64,000 nucleotides of DNA from Candidatus Planktophila lacus. GTDB lineage: Bacteria; Pseudomonadota; Gammaproteobacteria; Steroidobacterales; Steroidobacteraceae. Under the pieces are notes generated by a model. The model made no database searches. It was not told the origin of the DNA and worked only from the letters and a program-made list of their open reading frames with translations. The position numbers were made by a program, and so were the translations under genes. Positions 49,556-57,477 of the stretch are shown piece after piece (positions within the stretch are counted from its first letter, which is position 1; the number at the start of each line of letters is the position of its first letter). The stretch spans positions 1-64,000 of the forward strand of contig CALQLF020000002.1 of assembly GCA_943331345.2 (NCBI GenBank), in the 5' to 3' direction.

Positions 49556-50293
49556 ATGTTCCCACCGCTTCGCGTTGAACCCACCTACCGTAAATTGTCC
49601 CTGGCTATCGAGACGCGAATCCTCGAGCGCACGCTCCGCGACGGTGAACCCCTCCCGACCGAAGCGGAGTTGTCGACGCAGTTCGGTGTTCACCGCTCGA
49701 CGGTACGCGAAGCCCTCCGCGAACTGGAGAGTGTGGGTTTGGTGACGCGGCGCCGTGGCACCAAGCGGCTCGTGGTGACCCGCCCGGGAGCGGCGCGTAT
49801 TGCGGACACCGTGGGGCGCGCTTTGTCGCTGGAAGACGTGACCGTGCTTGAGGTCTGGGAATCCCTGCACTTGGTCGCCCCGGCAGCGGCTGCCAACGGC
49901 GCCCGCCGCCGTACGGCTGCCGACCTCGCTGCCATCGAGGCCGCCTACCAACGCTTCACCGAGGATAGCGCAGACACCACCCGCGCCTTGGTCCACATGC
50001 TGGCGTTTTTCCGCGCAGTGACGCGCACCAGCGGCAACCGCGTGCTGATGCTGACACTAGAGCCCTTGCTGAAGTTGATGGAGCCAACACTGGCCCAGAT
50101 GGTGGCGGGCGTCCCCCAAGCGCGCACGCGCATCACCACGGCACAGCGACGCATTCTCGAAGCCTTGACCGCCCGGGATAGCGAGGCGGCGCGTACTTGG
50201 ATGTCCCGCTATCTGCGCGACTTCCGGCGCGGTTACGAACTGGCCAACATCTCGCTGGACCAACGAGTAGCTTGGCGGAGCTCCACCCGCTAG
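49556..50293 (+). CDS. GntR-family regulator, FadR/FCD-like
   Basis: A 245-residue regulator. The winged helix-turn-helix (about 8-75) has LPTEAELSTQFGVHRSTVREALREL followed by RRRGTKRLVV as the wing. The helical effector domain (about 90-235) has GRALSLEDVTVLEVWESLHL and VHMLAFFRAVTRTSGN; its metal-binding His pattern is weak. The ATG at 49556 is preferred; the frame is open to 49490. It diverges from ccmA, so it may respond to something affecting that operon, or act elsewhere. Confidence 0.85.
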   Translation: MFPPLRVEPTYRKLSLAIETRILERTLRDGEPLPTEAELSTQFGVHRSTVREALRELESVGLVTRRRGTKRLVVTRPGAARIADTVGRALSLEDVTVLEVWESLHLVAPAAAANGARRRTAADLAAIEAAYQRFTEDSADTTRALVHMLAFFRAVTRTSGNRVLMLTLEPLLKLMEPTLAQMVAGVPQARTRITTAQRRILEALTARDSEAARTWMSRYLRDFRRGYELANISLDQRVAWRSSTR

Positions 50294-50344
50294 GCCTCAT
50301 CTTGGCCGGTATTGCAGCGGGACTGTTAGCATAGGCGCCCTACC

Positions 50345-50429
50345 GCCCGGGTGGCGAAACCGGTAGACGCAGCGGACTTAAAATCCGCCGAGGAAACTCT
50401 TGCGGGTTCGAGTCCCGCCCCGGGCACCA
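50345..50429 (+). tRNA. tRNA-Leu (anticodon UAA)
   Basis: An 85-base tRNA with encoded CCA. The acceptor stem GCCCGGG (50345-50351) pairs with CCCGGGC (50419-50425), the discriminator A and CCA follow (50426-50429), the T-arm GCGGG/TTCGAGT/CCCGC is perfect, and the anticodon loop CTTAAAA gives UAA. A long variable arm (class II) confirms leucine. It is the only RNA gene I see. It lies exactly at the word-usage change described in the findings. Confidence 0.97.
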
Positions 50430-50452
50430 AAATCCTTATTTTTCAAGGATTT
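50430..50452 (+). terminator. AT-rich hairpin just after tRNA-Leu
   Basis: Perfect 8-base arms (50430-50437 and 50445-50452) enclose a T-rich loop, directly abutting the tRNA 3' end. It could be the tRNA terminator, though the stem is AT-rich and the T-run is in the loop. It could also be part of an old recombination site. The rest of 50453-50627 holds no gene that I can see. Confidence 0.5.
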
Positions 50453-50627
50453 AGGTAGGAATTCGAAGGTGATTTCTAAGTCCCTTCGAGACGTGAAAGC
50501 CGAATCGTTCTGATCGGTTCTCGCGGCGCATGCTAGCGGATTGGACGCGCGACAGGGAACAACGTTCCGTCTTCTCGCCTGCGCTACCTGCGCTTTCACT
50601 CCGTCGTCGATGGCCCTACACACCGCC

Positions 50628-50966
50628 CTAACGATCGACGCCTACGCTCTGTTGGTCCTCGCAGATCAGCGTCGCATCCGTGACTACGGACAGTTGCCGC
50701 AACTTGCGAAGGATGAGATCGGCCGAGTTCGCGGCGAGACGCTCAAGGACCGCGAGGATCACGAGATCGTCAGAAGACTCCCGTTCACAGCTGACACGCA
50801 TCGGAGCGACGTTGGACAACGCAAGAATCGCCGCCACGCGCGTCAACGCACCCGGATCGGCATCCACCCTGACCTCGAAGATCGCACGTACGACCGGTTG
50901 CGGAGAGACCATCGATTTGACATCGCCCGGGTAAACATCCTGCAGCGGCCGCCGATCATTTGGCAT
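50628..50966 (-). CDS. small ACT-domain protein
   Basis: A 112-residue protein. RAIFEVRVDADPGALTRVAA is the first beta-strand and helix of an ACT domain, with the ligand-binding DPG turn; AILALSNVAPMRVSCERE and DLVILAVLERLAANSADLIL, then KLRQLSVVTDATLI, complete a beta-alpha-beta-beta-alpha-beta unit like that of IlvM/IlvN or related regulators. The ATG at 50966 is used; Met19 (50912) is an alternative. No acetohydroxyacid synthase gene is nearby, so the partner is unknown. Confidence 0.65.
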   Translation of the reverse strand: MPNDRRPLQDVYPGDVKSMVSPQPVVRAIFEVRVDADPGALTRVAAILALSNVAPMRVSCERESSDDLVILAVLERLAANSADLILRKLRQLSVVTDATLICEDQQSVGVDR

Positions 50967-51087
50967 GCGGCGGCCTAAAGGCTGGCAGGATGGCGTGGAC
51001 CGCGCGTCGCCGCGCTGGTCACGCTACCGCGCGTGCAGCAATTGATGTCCGAATGCCACCTCTCGACCATCGAGCACTGGTGCTCGG

Positions 51088-51363
51088 TCATGTCTCGATG
51101 GCAGGTTTCCCCGCACCCATCTGATAGACAGTGAGTATCTCGTGGGTGACCGTGTCCCGCACTATATTGAACCATTGGCCACATCCGTAGCTGTGACACC
51201 AGCGTTCAAACTGAACACCTTTGGGATTCTCACGCTGGAACAAGTATTGCGCCCAGGTCGCATCGTCGACATCCGGCGTGGGCCGCACGACGTGCGACTC
51301 TCCGCCAAAAGCGTACTCCGGCTCATCCCTGGGCCCGCACCAAGGGCACGAGATTCTCAGCAT
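51088..51363 (-). CDS. soxD: sarcosine oxidase delta subunit (orphan)
   Basis: A 91-residue zinc-binding subunit of heterotetrameric sarcosine oxidase. CPWCGPRDEPEYAFGGESH and ENPKGVQFERWCHSYGCGQW with FNIVRDTVTHEIL are diagnostic; Cys6, Cys9 and the later Cys/His residues make the zinc site. soxB is not found upstream (51364-51486 has no gene). A start overlapping the stop in ATGA fashion exists where soxA should begin, but it opens only a 38-codon frame without SoxA similarity. So this is either a relic or an orphan recruited elsewhere. purU, a frequent sox neighbour, lies 8 kb away. Confidence 0.88.
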   Translation of the reverse strand: MLRISCPWCGPRDEPEYAFGGESHVVRPTPDVDDATWAQYLFQRENPKGVQFERWCHSYGCGQWFNIVRDTVTHEILTVYQMGAGKPAIET

Positions 51364-51486
51364 GTCGGCTCCAACAGGGACATGGCGTCCCTCCAGATGA
51401 GGACGCGGTGCGGATCGGCTCCCTCAATGGCACTGGGCTGGAGCGAGCGAATTGACTAACCTCCGGGTTTAAGCGTCAATGTCTCC

Positions 51487-52104
51487 ATGGCTAACGCAAG
51501 CAAGAAGACGCCAACCCGCACAGCTGCCGCCGCCCAGCCGGGTCGGCGCTCCCGCAAGGAGCCCCTGGGCCGCGAGGCCTGGCTGCGTGCTGCCCGCGAA
51601 GCGCTGATCCATGAGGGCATCGGCAGTGTCGAAGTCGGACGGCTGGCGCGCAAGCTCAAGGTCACGCGGGGTGGGTTTTACTGGTTTTTCAACAGTCGCA
51701 AGCAGCTTCTGAACGAACTGCTGGCGGACTGGGAGCGCACGAACAACGCCGCCTTCAAGGCCGTGCTCAAGCATGCTGGCCGCAATGGCATGACCGAGTT
51801 CATGGCCATCGTGGATATCTGGATCAACGAGTCGCAATACAACCCTGCTTGGGATGCAGCGGTCAGGGATTGGGCGCGGCTGTCTGCGTCGGTGGCCAAC
51901 ACCGTTCGTCGGGTCGACGACGAGCGGATCGCTGTCCTGGCACAGGTATTCAAGGATATGGGCTATCCGGACGACGAGTCCTTCGTGCGCGCTCGAGTCA
52001 CCTACTTCCACCAGGTTGGGTACTACGCGCTCGGCGTACGCGAGACCCGCGAGGAGCGCTTGAAGCTGCTGCCTCTCTATACGCGGACCCTGACTGGCCG
52101 CTAA
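51487..52104 (+). CDS. TetR-family transcriptional regulator
   Basis: A 205-residue regulator with a Lys/Arg/Ala-rich N-terminal tail (1-27), then the TetR helix-turn-helix: WLRAAREALIHEGIGSVEVG and RLARKLKVTRGGFYWFFNSR (recognition helix). The C-terminal ligand domain includes ARLSASVANTVRRVDDERIA. The start ATG 51487 lacks a strong ribosome site. It converges on the sodium-symporter gene at 52127, only 22 bases away. Confidence 0.85.
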   Translation: MANASKKTPTRTAAAAQPGRRSRKEPLGREAWLRAAREALIHEGIGSVEVGRLARKLKVTRGGFYWFFNSRKQLLNELLADWERTNNAAFKAVLKHAGRNGMTEFMAIVDIWINESQYNPAWDAAVRDWARLSASVANTVRRVDDERIAVLAQVFKDMGYPDDESFVRARVTYFHQVGYYALGVRETREERLKLLPLYTRTLTGR

Positions 52105-52126
52105 TCAGCCGTCGTGCACTGAGTCT

Positions 52127-53500
52127 TCAGAGCAGTGACGCGACCATGACGAATATCAGAGCCAGCGGACAGACGAGCCGCAGCACCCAGGTGAGCGTGC
52201 GTCTGGTGACAGCACTCGCCTGCGCGAACCCCTCATCGAGCAGTGCGGCCGGCAGACGCCAGCCGACGAACACGGCAGTTGCGAACGCGGAGATGGGCAG
52301 CAGGATGTTCGACGTCACGTAGTCGATCACATCGAAGAAGGTCCGATCCGCGAACGACGGTATTGCACCCAGCGGGTGCCAATCCGCCGCCACGTTGAAT
52401 GACAGCAGCGAACCCAGGCCAACGAGAGCGGTCGCCCCGATCGTCACGGCCACGGCTGCGGGCCGGCGTAACCCGAACTTCTGCTCGACGAATGCGACGA
52501 CGGGTTCGATGCCGGCCAGCGATGGAGTCAGCGCCGCGACCACAAGCAGGACGAAGAACAACGTGCCGAACAGTTGACCACCGGGCATCTGCGCGAAAGC
52601 CGCCGGCAGCACCAGGAACACGAGATCCGGCCCCTGGGCCGGATCGAGCCCGAACTTGAATACGAGTGGGAACACAACGACGCTCGCGAGCACCGAAACG
52701 ATGAGGATCGACATCGCAATCAGCGTCGCCGAACGCAACAGCGAACTGTCCGCCGGCGCGTACGCGCCGTAGGCAATCATCATCGCCATCCCGACGCCCG
52801 TGGCGTAGAACGCCTGCCCGACGGCGAGCAGCATGACTTCGCCATCGAGTCGACTGAAGTCGGGCGCAAACGCGAAGCTCAAGCCACGTTGCACGTCCCC
52901 AGTCGCCAGCGCGTACACAACGAGGATGCCGAGCAGTCCGAAGAGCAGAGGTGCCCGCCACCGATTCACGATCTCGAGTCCCCTTGCCACGCCGCGCCCC
53001 GAAATGAAGCCGAGCAGTAGCAGGAACGCCGCGTACCACGCGGCCATCTGCCATGGGTCGGCAAGGAAGGCCTGCCAGTCCGACTTCAGCATGGCGGGCG
53101 TCGCCCCGGAGAGCTGACCGCTTGCGCAACGCCACGCGTACGCCAACACCCAGCCGGCAATCAGGGTGTAGTAGGAGATGATCAGGAAGGTCGAGACCGT
53201 CCCGAGGATGCCGATCAGGTTCCAACTGCGTGAGCCGCCGACCTCCGCGGCGACGGCCCCCGCCGCCTGCGCCGGGTAGGTGCGCGAGCGTCGGCCGATG
53301 AAGAACTCGGCTGCAAGCAGTGGGATCGCGATCGCAACGCAGGCGACGACGAACACCACGATGAATGCGCTGCCACCCTGCGTGCCGACGAGGTACGGGA
53401 ATCGCCAGATGCTCCCCAGCCCCACCGCCGCACCGATCGTGGCGAGGTAGAACGCGAAGCCCGACGACCATCGGGACGAGGCACCCGTCACTGGCCGCAC
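52127..53500 (-). CDS. SNF (NSS) family sodium-dependent transporter
   Basis: A 457-residue LeuT-fold secondary transporter with about 11-12 helices. The first unwound helix is GLGSIWRFPYLVGTQGGSAF, which holds the sodium and substrate sites; FFIGRRSRTYPAQAAG follows. Bacterial homologues carry amino acids or amines, which suits the peptide-hydrolase neighbours. The start is GTG 53500 with a G-rich ribosome site. The N-terminus is short, as in bacterial NSS proteins. Confidence 0.9.
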   Translation of the reverse strand: MRPVTGASSRWSSGFAFYLATIGAAVGLGSIWRFPYLVGTQGGSAFIVVFVVACVAIAIPLLAAEFFIGRRSRTYPAQAAGAVAAEVGGSRSWNLIGILGTVSTFLIISYYTLIAGWVLAYAWRCASGQLSGATPAMLKSDWQAFLADPWQMAAWYAAFLLLLGFISGRGVARGLEIVNRWRAPLLFGLLGILVVYALATGDVQRGLSFAFAPDFSRLDGEVMLLAVGQAFYATGVGMAMMIAYGAYAPADSSLLRSATLIAMSILIVSVLASVVVFPLVFKFGLDPAQGPDLVFLVLPAAFAQMPGGQLFGTLFFVLLVVAALTPSLAGIEPVVAFVEQKFGLRRPAAVAVTIGATALVGLGSLLSFNVAADWHPLGAIPSFADRTFFDVIDYVTSNILLPISAFATAVFVGWRLPAALLDEGFAQASAVTRRTLTWVLRLVCPLALIFVMVASLL

Positions 53501-53540
53501 CCCTCGCCCCGACGACCGGGCGGCACGCGGCAGCGCCTGA

Positions 53541-55316
53541 TCATGGCGCGGTAGGCTCCAGTGCGAACCGGCGGCCGATGTGTTGCTGCAGCACTGTCAA
53601 TGGCATCCCCCCCGTTGACAGCAGCTCAGAATGGAACGCGCGAATGTCGAATGCAGACCCCTGCTTCGACTCCACGGCGCGGCGAAGCGCGGAGAGCGCC
53701 TGGTCGCCGACCTTGTAGCCGAGTGCCTGCCCCGGAATCGCGGTCGAATAGCGCAGCGTCTCGGAATCGATCTCGGTCTTCGACTGGTAGGTGTTGTCGA
53801 ACATGTACTGCCGCGCGCGCTCGAGCGACCACCCGAAGTAATTCATGCCCGAGTCGACGACAAGACGGGACGTGAGAAATGCCTGGAGCATGAGGCGGCC
53901 GAGGCGATCGTACGGGTCATCGAGCAGACCCATTTCATCGGCCAGGCCCGCGGCATACTCCGCCCAGCCTTCGTGGTACGCGTTGAACCAAAACCCACGC
54001 GGCAGCCGGCGGAATGCCGGCAACGACTCATTCTCGAGTTGCAGCGCAATCTCGAAGTGATGTCCGGGCACGAGCTCGTGATAGATGATGGGCACCGCGA
54101 AAACGAGCGAGCGATCCTCGAGGCGCGAGCCATTGAAGCGATACTCACCCGTGGGATAGCCCGGCGTAGGCTCCTGGTAGTAACCGAAGGTCATGCCCGC
54201 CTCGGCGGCCTCATCTAGCCTGCGCACGCCATAGGGCGAGCGCGGCACCGTGGAGAAGTACTCGGGGATCTTCGGCGCGATGCGCCCCAGGGCTTTGCGA
54301 TAGCGCGCTGCCACGTCGTCCGGTGTTCGCGCGATGAATCGCGCATCACTGCGCAACAAGTCGCGGATGCCTGAGCGGCCGCCCGGAATTTCGAGCTGCA
54401 CGGCGATCGCGTCGAGCTGCCCGTTGACCTGCGTCATACGTTGCTCACCGAGTGCCATGACCTGCTCGGGGGTCATCTCCAGCGACGTATGAAACCGCAC
54501 GAGATCGCGATAGGCATCGCTTCCACCCGGATACTGGCCGAGTCCCACCTGTTGGGGCCCTTCGCGTTCGGCCCGCGCGAGCGCGCGCACAACTTCAGCG
54601 CGTGCCGCCTCGATACGTCCGTCGACCCGCCGGCGCACCGCGGAGAGGAAGGGATCGCGCACCTTTGGATCGAGCTCACCGGTACGCGAACCGGTCTGCG
54701 CCACGATCTGCGCGAACACCGGACGCAGCGCCTCGAAGTACTGCCTCGCCGGGCCGGCTGCCGGAGCCGGAAGTGCGATGCCCTTAGCCGCCTGCATCCT
54801 GAGCTTCCGGTGCGTCGCATCGAGCCGCCCGGCGATGCTGTCGAGTAGTGTGAGGTACGCAGCGCGGTCGGAGACGGTCGCCAACGGGTTGGCGCGCAGC
54901 GCCTGGCCCGCGACCGTGAGGTCGAAGGTCGTGTACGTCGTCACCGAGAACTCGTACCACCAGTCGCGCTCCGCACGGGCCTGAAAGTCAAGTGACCACG
55001 CCAGGATGTCGGCGGAGAGTCGATCGGCTTCCGCCAGGCCTTCGCGGCGCAGTGAACCCAGCTCGGCGAGAAACCGCCTCGCGACCTTCGCGTTGCGACG
55101 CGCTTCAGCAAACGTTCCATGCGGAATCCGCTGCACGACCCGACCCTGCTGCAGTTGCGCGGACGGATCCCTCGCCTCCAACTCCGCCCAGTACGCGGCG
55201 ACGATTCGGGCGAGCGCAGGGTCGGCGACTCCAGGCGCTGCGGTCTCGCCAGCCTGAACGGTCGCTGCGAGGCACGCGAACATGGTGGCGACGAGTGCAG
55301 TGAGGATGCGGGGCAT
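53541..55316 (-). CDS. DUF885-family secreted zinc-peptidase-like protein
   Basis: A 591-residue exported protein. The signal peptide is MPRILTALVATMFACLAATVQA. The catalytic-type zinc motif YHELVPGHHFEIALQ with downstream YHEGWAEYAAGLADEMG (Glu/second ligand region) is characteristic of DUF885, a family related to gluzincin peptidases. Repeated R/E-rich helices fill the N-terminal half. Likely hydrolysis of peptides; substrate unknown. 40 bases separate it from the symporter gene downstream. Confidence 0.88.
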   Translation of the reverse strand: MPRILTALVATMFACLAATVQAGETAAPGVADPALARIVAAYWAELEARDPSAQLQQGRVVQRIPHGTFAEARRNAKVARRFLAELGSLRREGLAEADRLSADILAWSLDFQARAERDWWYEFSVTTYTTFDLTVAGQALRANPLATVSDRAAYLTLLDSIAGRLDATHRKLRMQAAKGIALPAPAAGPARQYFEALRPVFAQIVAQTGSRTGELDPKVRDPFLSAVRRRVDGRIEAARAEVVRALARAEREGPQQVGLGQYPGGSDAYRDLVRFHTSLEMTPEQVMALGEQRMTQVNGQLDAIAVQLEIPGGRSGIRDLLRSDARFIARTPDDVAARYRKALGRIAPKIPEYFSTVPRSPYGVRRLDEAAEAGMTFGYYQEPTPGYPTGEYRFNGSRLEDRSLVFAVPIIYHELVPGHHFEIALQLENESLPAFRRLPRGFWFNAYHEGWAEYAAGLADEMGLLDDPYDRLGRLMLQAFLTSRLVVDSGMNYFGWSLERARQYMFDNTYQSKTEIDSETLRYSTAIPGQALGYKVGDQALSALRRAVESKQGSAFDIRAFHSELLSTGGMPLTVLQQHIGRRFALEPTAP

Positions 55317-55606
55317 GGAAGGCTCCTTTGGGTAGTCTGGAGTATGACGCAGTCGTCGACCGGGTCCTCAGCCGGCGCGGGCTGGCAGGCTGGAAGAACC
55401 GCCGCTCATCGGCCGTTCAGCATGTACTCGCAGGGCGGCTGCCACCGTCCGGCGTGTCACGCCGGTACCAGAACGATCGTCCGTTCGGTCGCCACTGCGC
55501 GTCCACCCGCGGGTTGCGGACCTGTGCCGCGCCGAGCCGCGAACGATCCGCCCCCGCAATCGCGTCCAGCGATCGTCGAGGGAACTGCCAACGCCGACCG
55601 CTTCGC
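55317..55606. other. intergenic region without a recognised gene
   Basis: 290 GC-rich bases between the CocE/NonD-type gene and the DUF885 gene, both on the minus strand. I see no RNA gene, terminator with a T-run, or convincing coding frame. It should contain the DUF885 promoter near its left... that is, its upstream side (higher coordinates are coding), but no clear -35/-10 pair was found. Confidence 0.4.
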
Positions 55607-57430
55607 TCACTGCCACGGCCGAAGCGGCAGGGTCACGGAGCTGCCACCCTCGCCGGTCCGTACGATGAAGCGTTCAGGTCCGCCGTTCGAGTAAACACTG
55701 AACCAGTCGCTGTCAGCGCCTGCGATCGCGATCCGGATCCGATGCCCGGGACGCAGCAGCGCAGCGGTGGGCATCAGCGCGAACTCCAAAGTCATTTCCT
55801 CGCCGGGACTGACGAGCTGCGCATCGTCGCGACGGAAACTGTGCGGAGCCGGCCCCTGATCGTACGGCAGGCGCTCCGCTGCAGCGGGGCGGCGATGGAT
55901 GGCACGGAACATGCCCTCCGTCAGGTAGGTGACGCGGCCGTCCGGCGCCACGTCCTCAAGATAGACGAAAACCGCCGGATCATCCGTGCGGCTCGACATG
56001 ACTAGCTTGACGACCGGCGCGCCCACGAGCTCGGCGGCCTGCTGGATCGGCTCGGAGTCGTAGGTCAGCAGGCGAAGATCGATCTCGCGACGATCCGGAT
56101 ACTGCGGAGGCGTGCCGATCTGTGTCGACCAGCGCGTCTGCTTGCCCGTCCCCACCTTGGAATCGACGTCGTAGTGATCCATGGCCGAAGCGGACGCACG
56201 ATCCTGCAGCTGGCCACCACTCGTGAAGTGGAGCGTGCGCGATCGTGCATCCTGCACAGGCCAGACCGATGTGGATCGGAACACGCCCGCCCCCAGCACG
56301 TAGTAGTGGATCTGACGCGTGGGCGGCTTGCCGGCGAGCCTCTGGCGCACGAACTGGCTCTGCAGATCGAACTGCTCGCTGACAGTCGGCTTGGGATCGG
56401 TGACGGAGGGGAAGAACGGATCGGCGTTGCGGAAGTTGTTGTGGTCGTTGCCGGTAATCCAGACGTCCATCGGGGCATCCGGCACGGATCGCCAGCGGGC
56501 GAGCGCTGCCTCGGCCGTGCCGCCGTCCATCCACGAGCCCCAGTACTGAACGGGCGTACGGGCGCGTCGCATCCCCTCCACCGCGGAAGCGGGCGACATC
56601 TCGAAGAACCCGTATCCGTTGTGGCCGTTGTCATCCCGGAACGAGACGTTCAGCAGGTCGTCAGGCAGCCATCGCATCTTGCCTTGCAGAGCAGTGCGCA
56701 ACTCGACGAAGTCGCGGTCGGCATCGACCGGCTGCAGCACCGGGAACAGCGCCGCGCAGTCCTCCACCCGCACGATGCAGTCCCGTGTCGCCGTCTGCGG
56801 GGTGAAGCCACCCCGGCCGAGATCCATCGCGCGCGTGACCGCGCCCCACTCGGCCAGGAAACCGCGATTCATGACGCCGCCAGGTGCTATCAGGTGCGCG
56901 TAGACGTCAAAATCCACCTCGTGAATGACACCGCCGATGATCTCCTTGAGCGCACGCGACGTTGCGAAGTCCGCCGCGTCGGCGGCATACGATTGCCCCG
57001 CGACGAACACCCGCCCGTCGCTCCAGGGCTGCACGACGATATGCCGAACGATCTCGTCGATATCAGCGATCTGGTCGGGGCTCAACTCCGTACGGCGCGT
57101 ACCGAAGGATGCCGTGGAGCCGCGGGTATCGATGCCCACGACCACCACGCCATCCTGCAGCCAGCGCTGCGTTCGCGGCCACGCCCCGAGACCGGCGCGG
57201 CCATAGCGCGTTTGCATCAACACGGCCGGCGACCGAGTCGTCGGCGTTCCGTTCGGGAAGTAGACGTTGACCGCGATCCGTACCCCATCGCGCATCGGCA
57301 CGTAGTACGCCGCGTCGCTGGCACGCAGTTTGGGGCGTTCGGCGTCGCCATGCGCGAGGTCCGGCGAACCCGAGAGGACAGCCCCAAGCACGGCAGCTCC
57401 AAGGACGATGCAAGCGCGACTTAGTTTCAT
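55607..57430 (-). CDS. CocE/NonD (X-Pro dipeptidyl-peptidase S15-like) hydrolase
   Basis: A 607-residue exported serine hydrolase. The signal peptide is at 1-27 (CIVLGAAVLGAVLSGSPDLAHG). The alpha/beta domain shows YYVPMRDGVRIAVNVYFP, the typical substrate-domain start, and DTRGSTASFG; the nucleophile elbow is VAGQSYAADAADFAT. The C-terminal jelly-roll begins about residue 420 and ends LRPGHRIRIAIAGADSDWF. Members cleave X-Pro peptides or esters (cocaine esterase, glutaryl acylase). It is first of three minus-strand hydrolases with S9 47 bases upstream. Confidence 0.9.
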   Translation of the reverse strand: MKLSRACIVLGAAVLGAVLSGSPDLAHGDAERPKLRASDAAYYVPMRDGVRIAVNVYFPNGTPTTRSPAVLMQTRYGRAGLGAWPRTQRWLQDGVVVVGIDTRGSTASFGTRRTELSPDQIADIDEIVRHIVVQPWSDGRVFVAGQSYAADAADFATSRALKEIIGGVIHEVDFDVYAHLIAPGGVMNRGFLAEWGAVTRAMDLGRGGFTPQTATRDCIVRVEDCAALFPVLQPVDADRDFVELRTALQGKMRWLPDDLLNVSFRDDNGHNGYGFFEMSPASAVEGMRRARTPVQYWGSWMDGGTAEAALARWRSVPDAPMDVWITGNDHNNFRNADPFFPSVTDPKPTVSEQFDLQSQFVRQRLAGKPPTRQIHYYVLGAGVFRSTSVWPVQDARSRTLHFTSGGQLQDRASASAMDHYDVDSKVGTGKQTRWSTQIGTPPQYPDRREIDLRLLTYDSEPIQQAAELVGAPVVKLVMSSRTDDPAVFVYLEDVAPDGRVTYLTEGMFRAIHRRPAAAERLPYDQGPAPHSFRRDDAQLVSPGEEMTLEFALMPTAALLRPGHRIRIAIAGADSDWFSVYSNGGPERFIVRTGEGGSSVTLPLRPWQ

Positions 57431-57477
57431 TCAATCTCCCGGCGCGCCATCGAGGCACGTGTGTGTGTTCGTCGGCG

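Noticed and set aside
51020-51090. GAGCAC/GTGCTC inverted repeat near the end of soxD
   Set aside because: Short arms with a two-base centre and no T-run; within chance expectation for GC-rich DNA.
50975-51199. Possible soxA remnant downstream of soxD
   Set aside because: The 38-residue frame starting at the soxD stop has no SoxA-like N-terminus (no FAD or ferredoxin-like features), so I did not call a pseudogene.
50430-51500. Direct repeat of the tRNA 3' end as an attachment site
   Set aside because: No second copy of the T-arm/acceptor sequence was found by eye in the rest of the window, and no integrase gene was seen.
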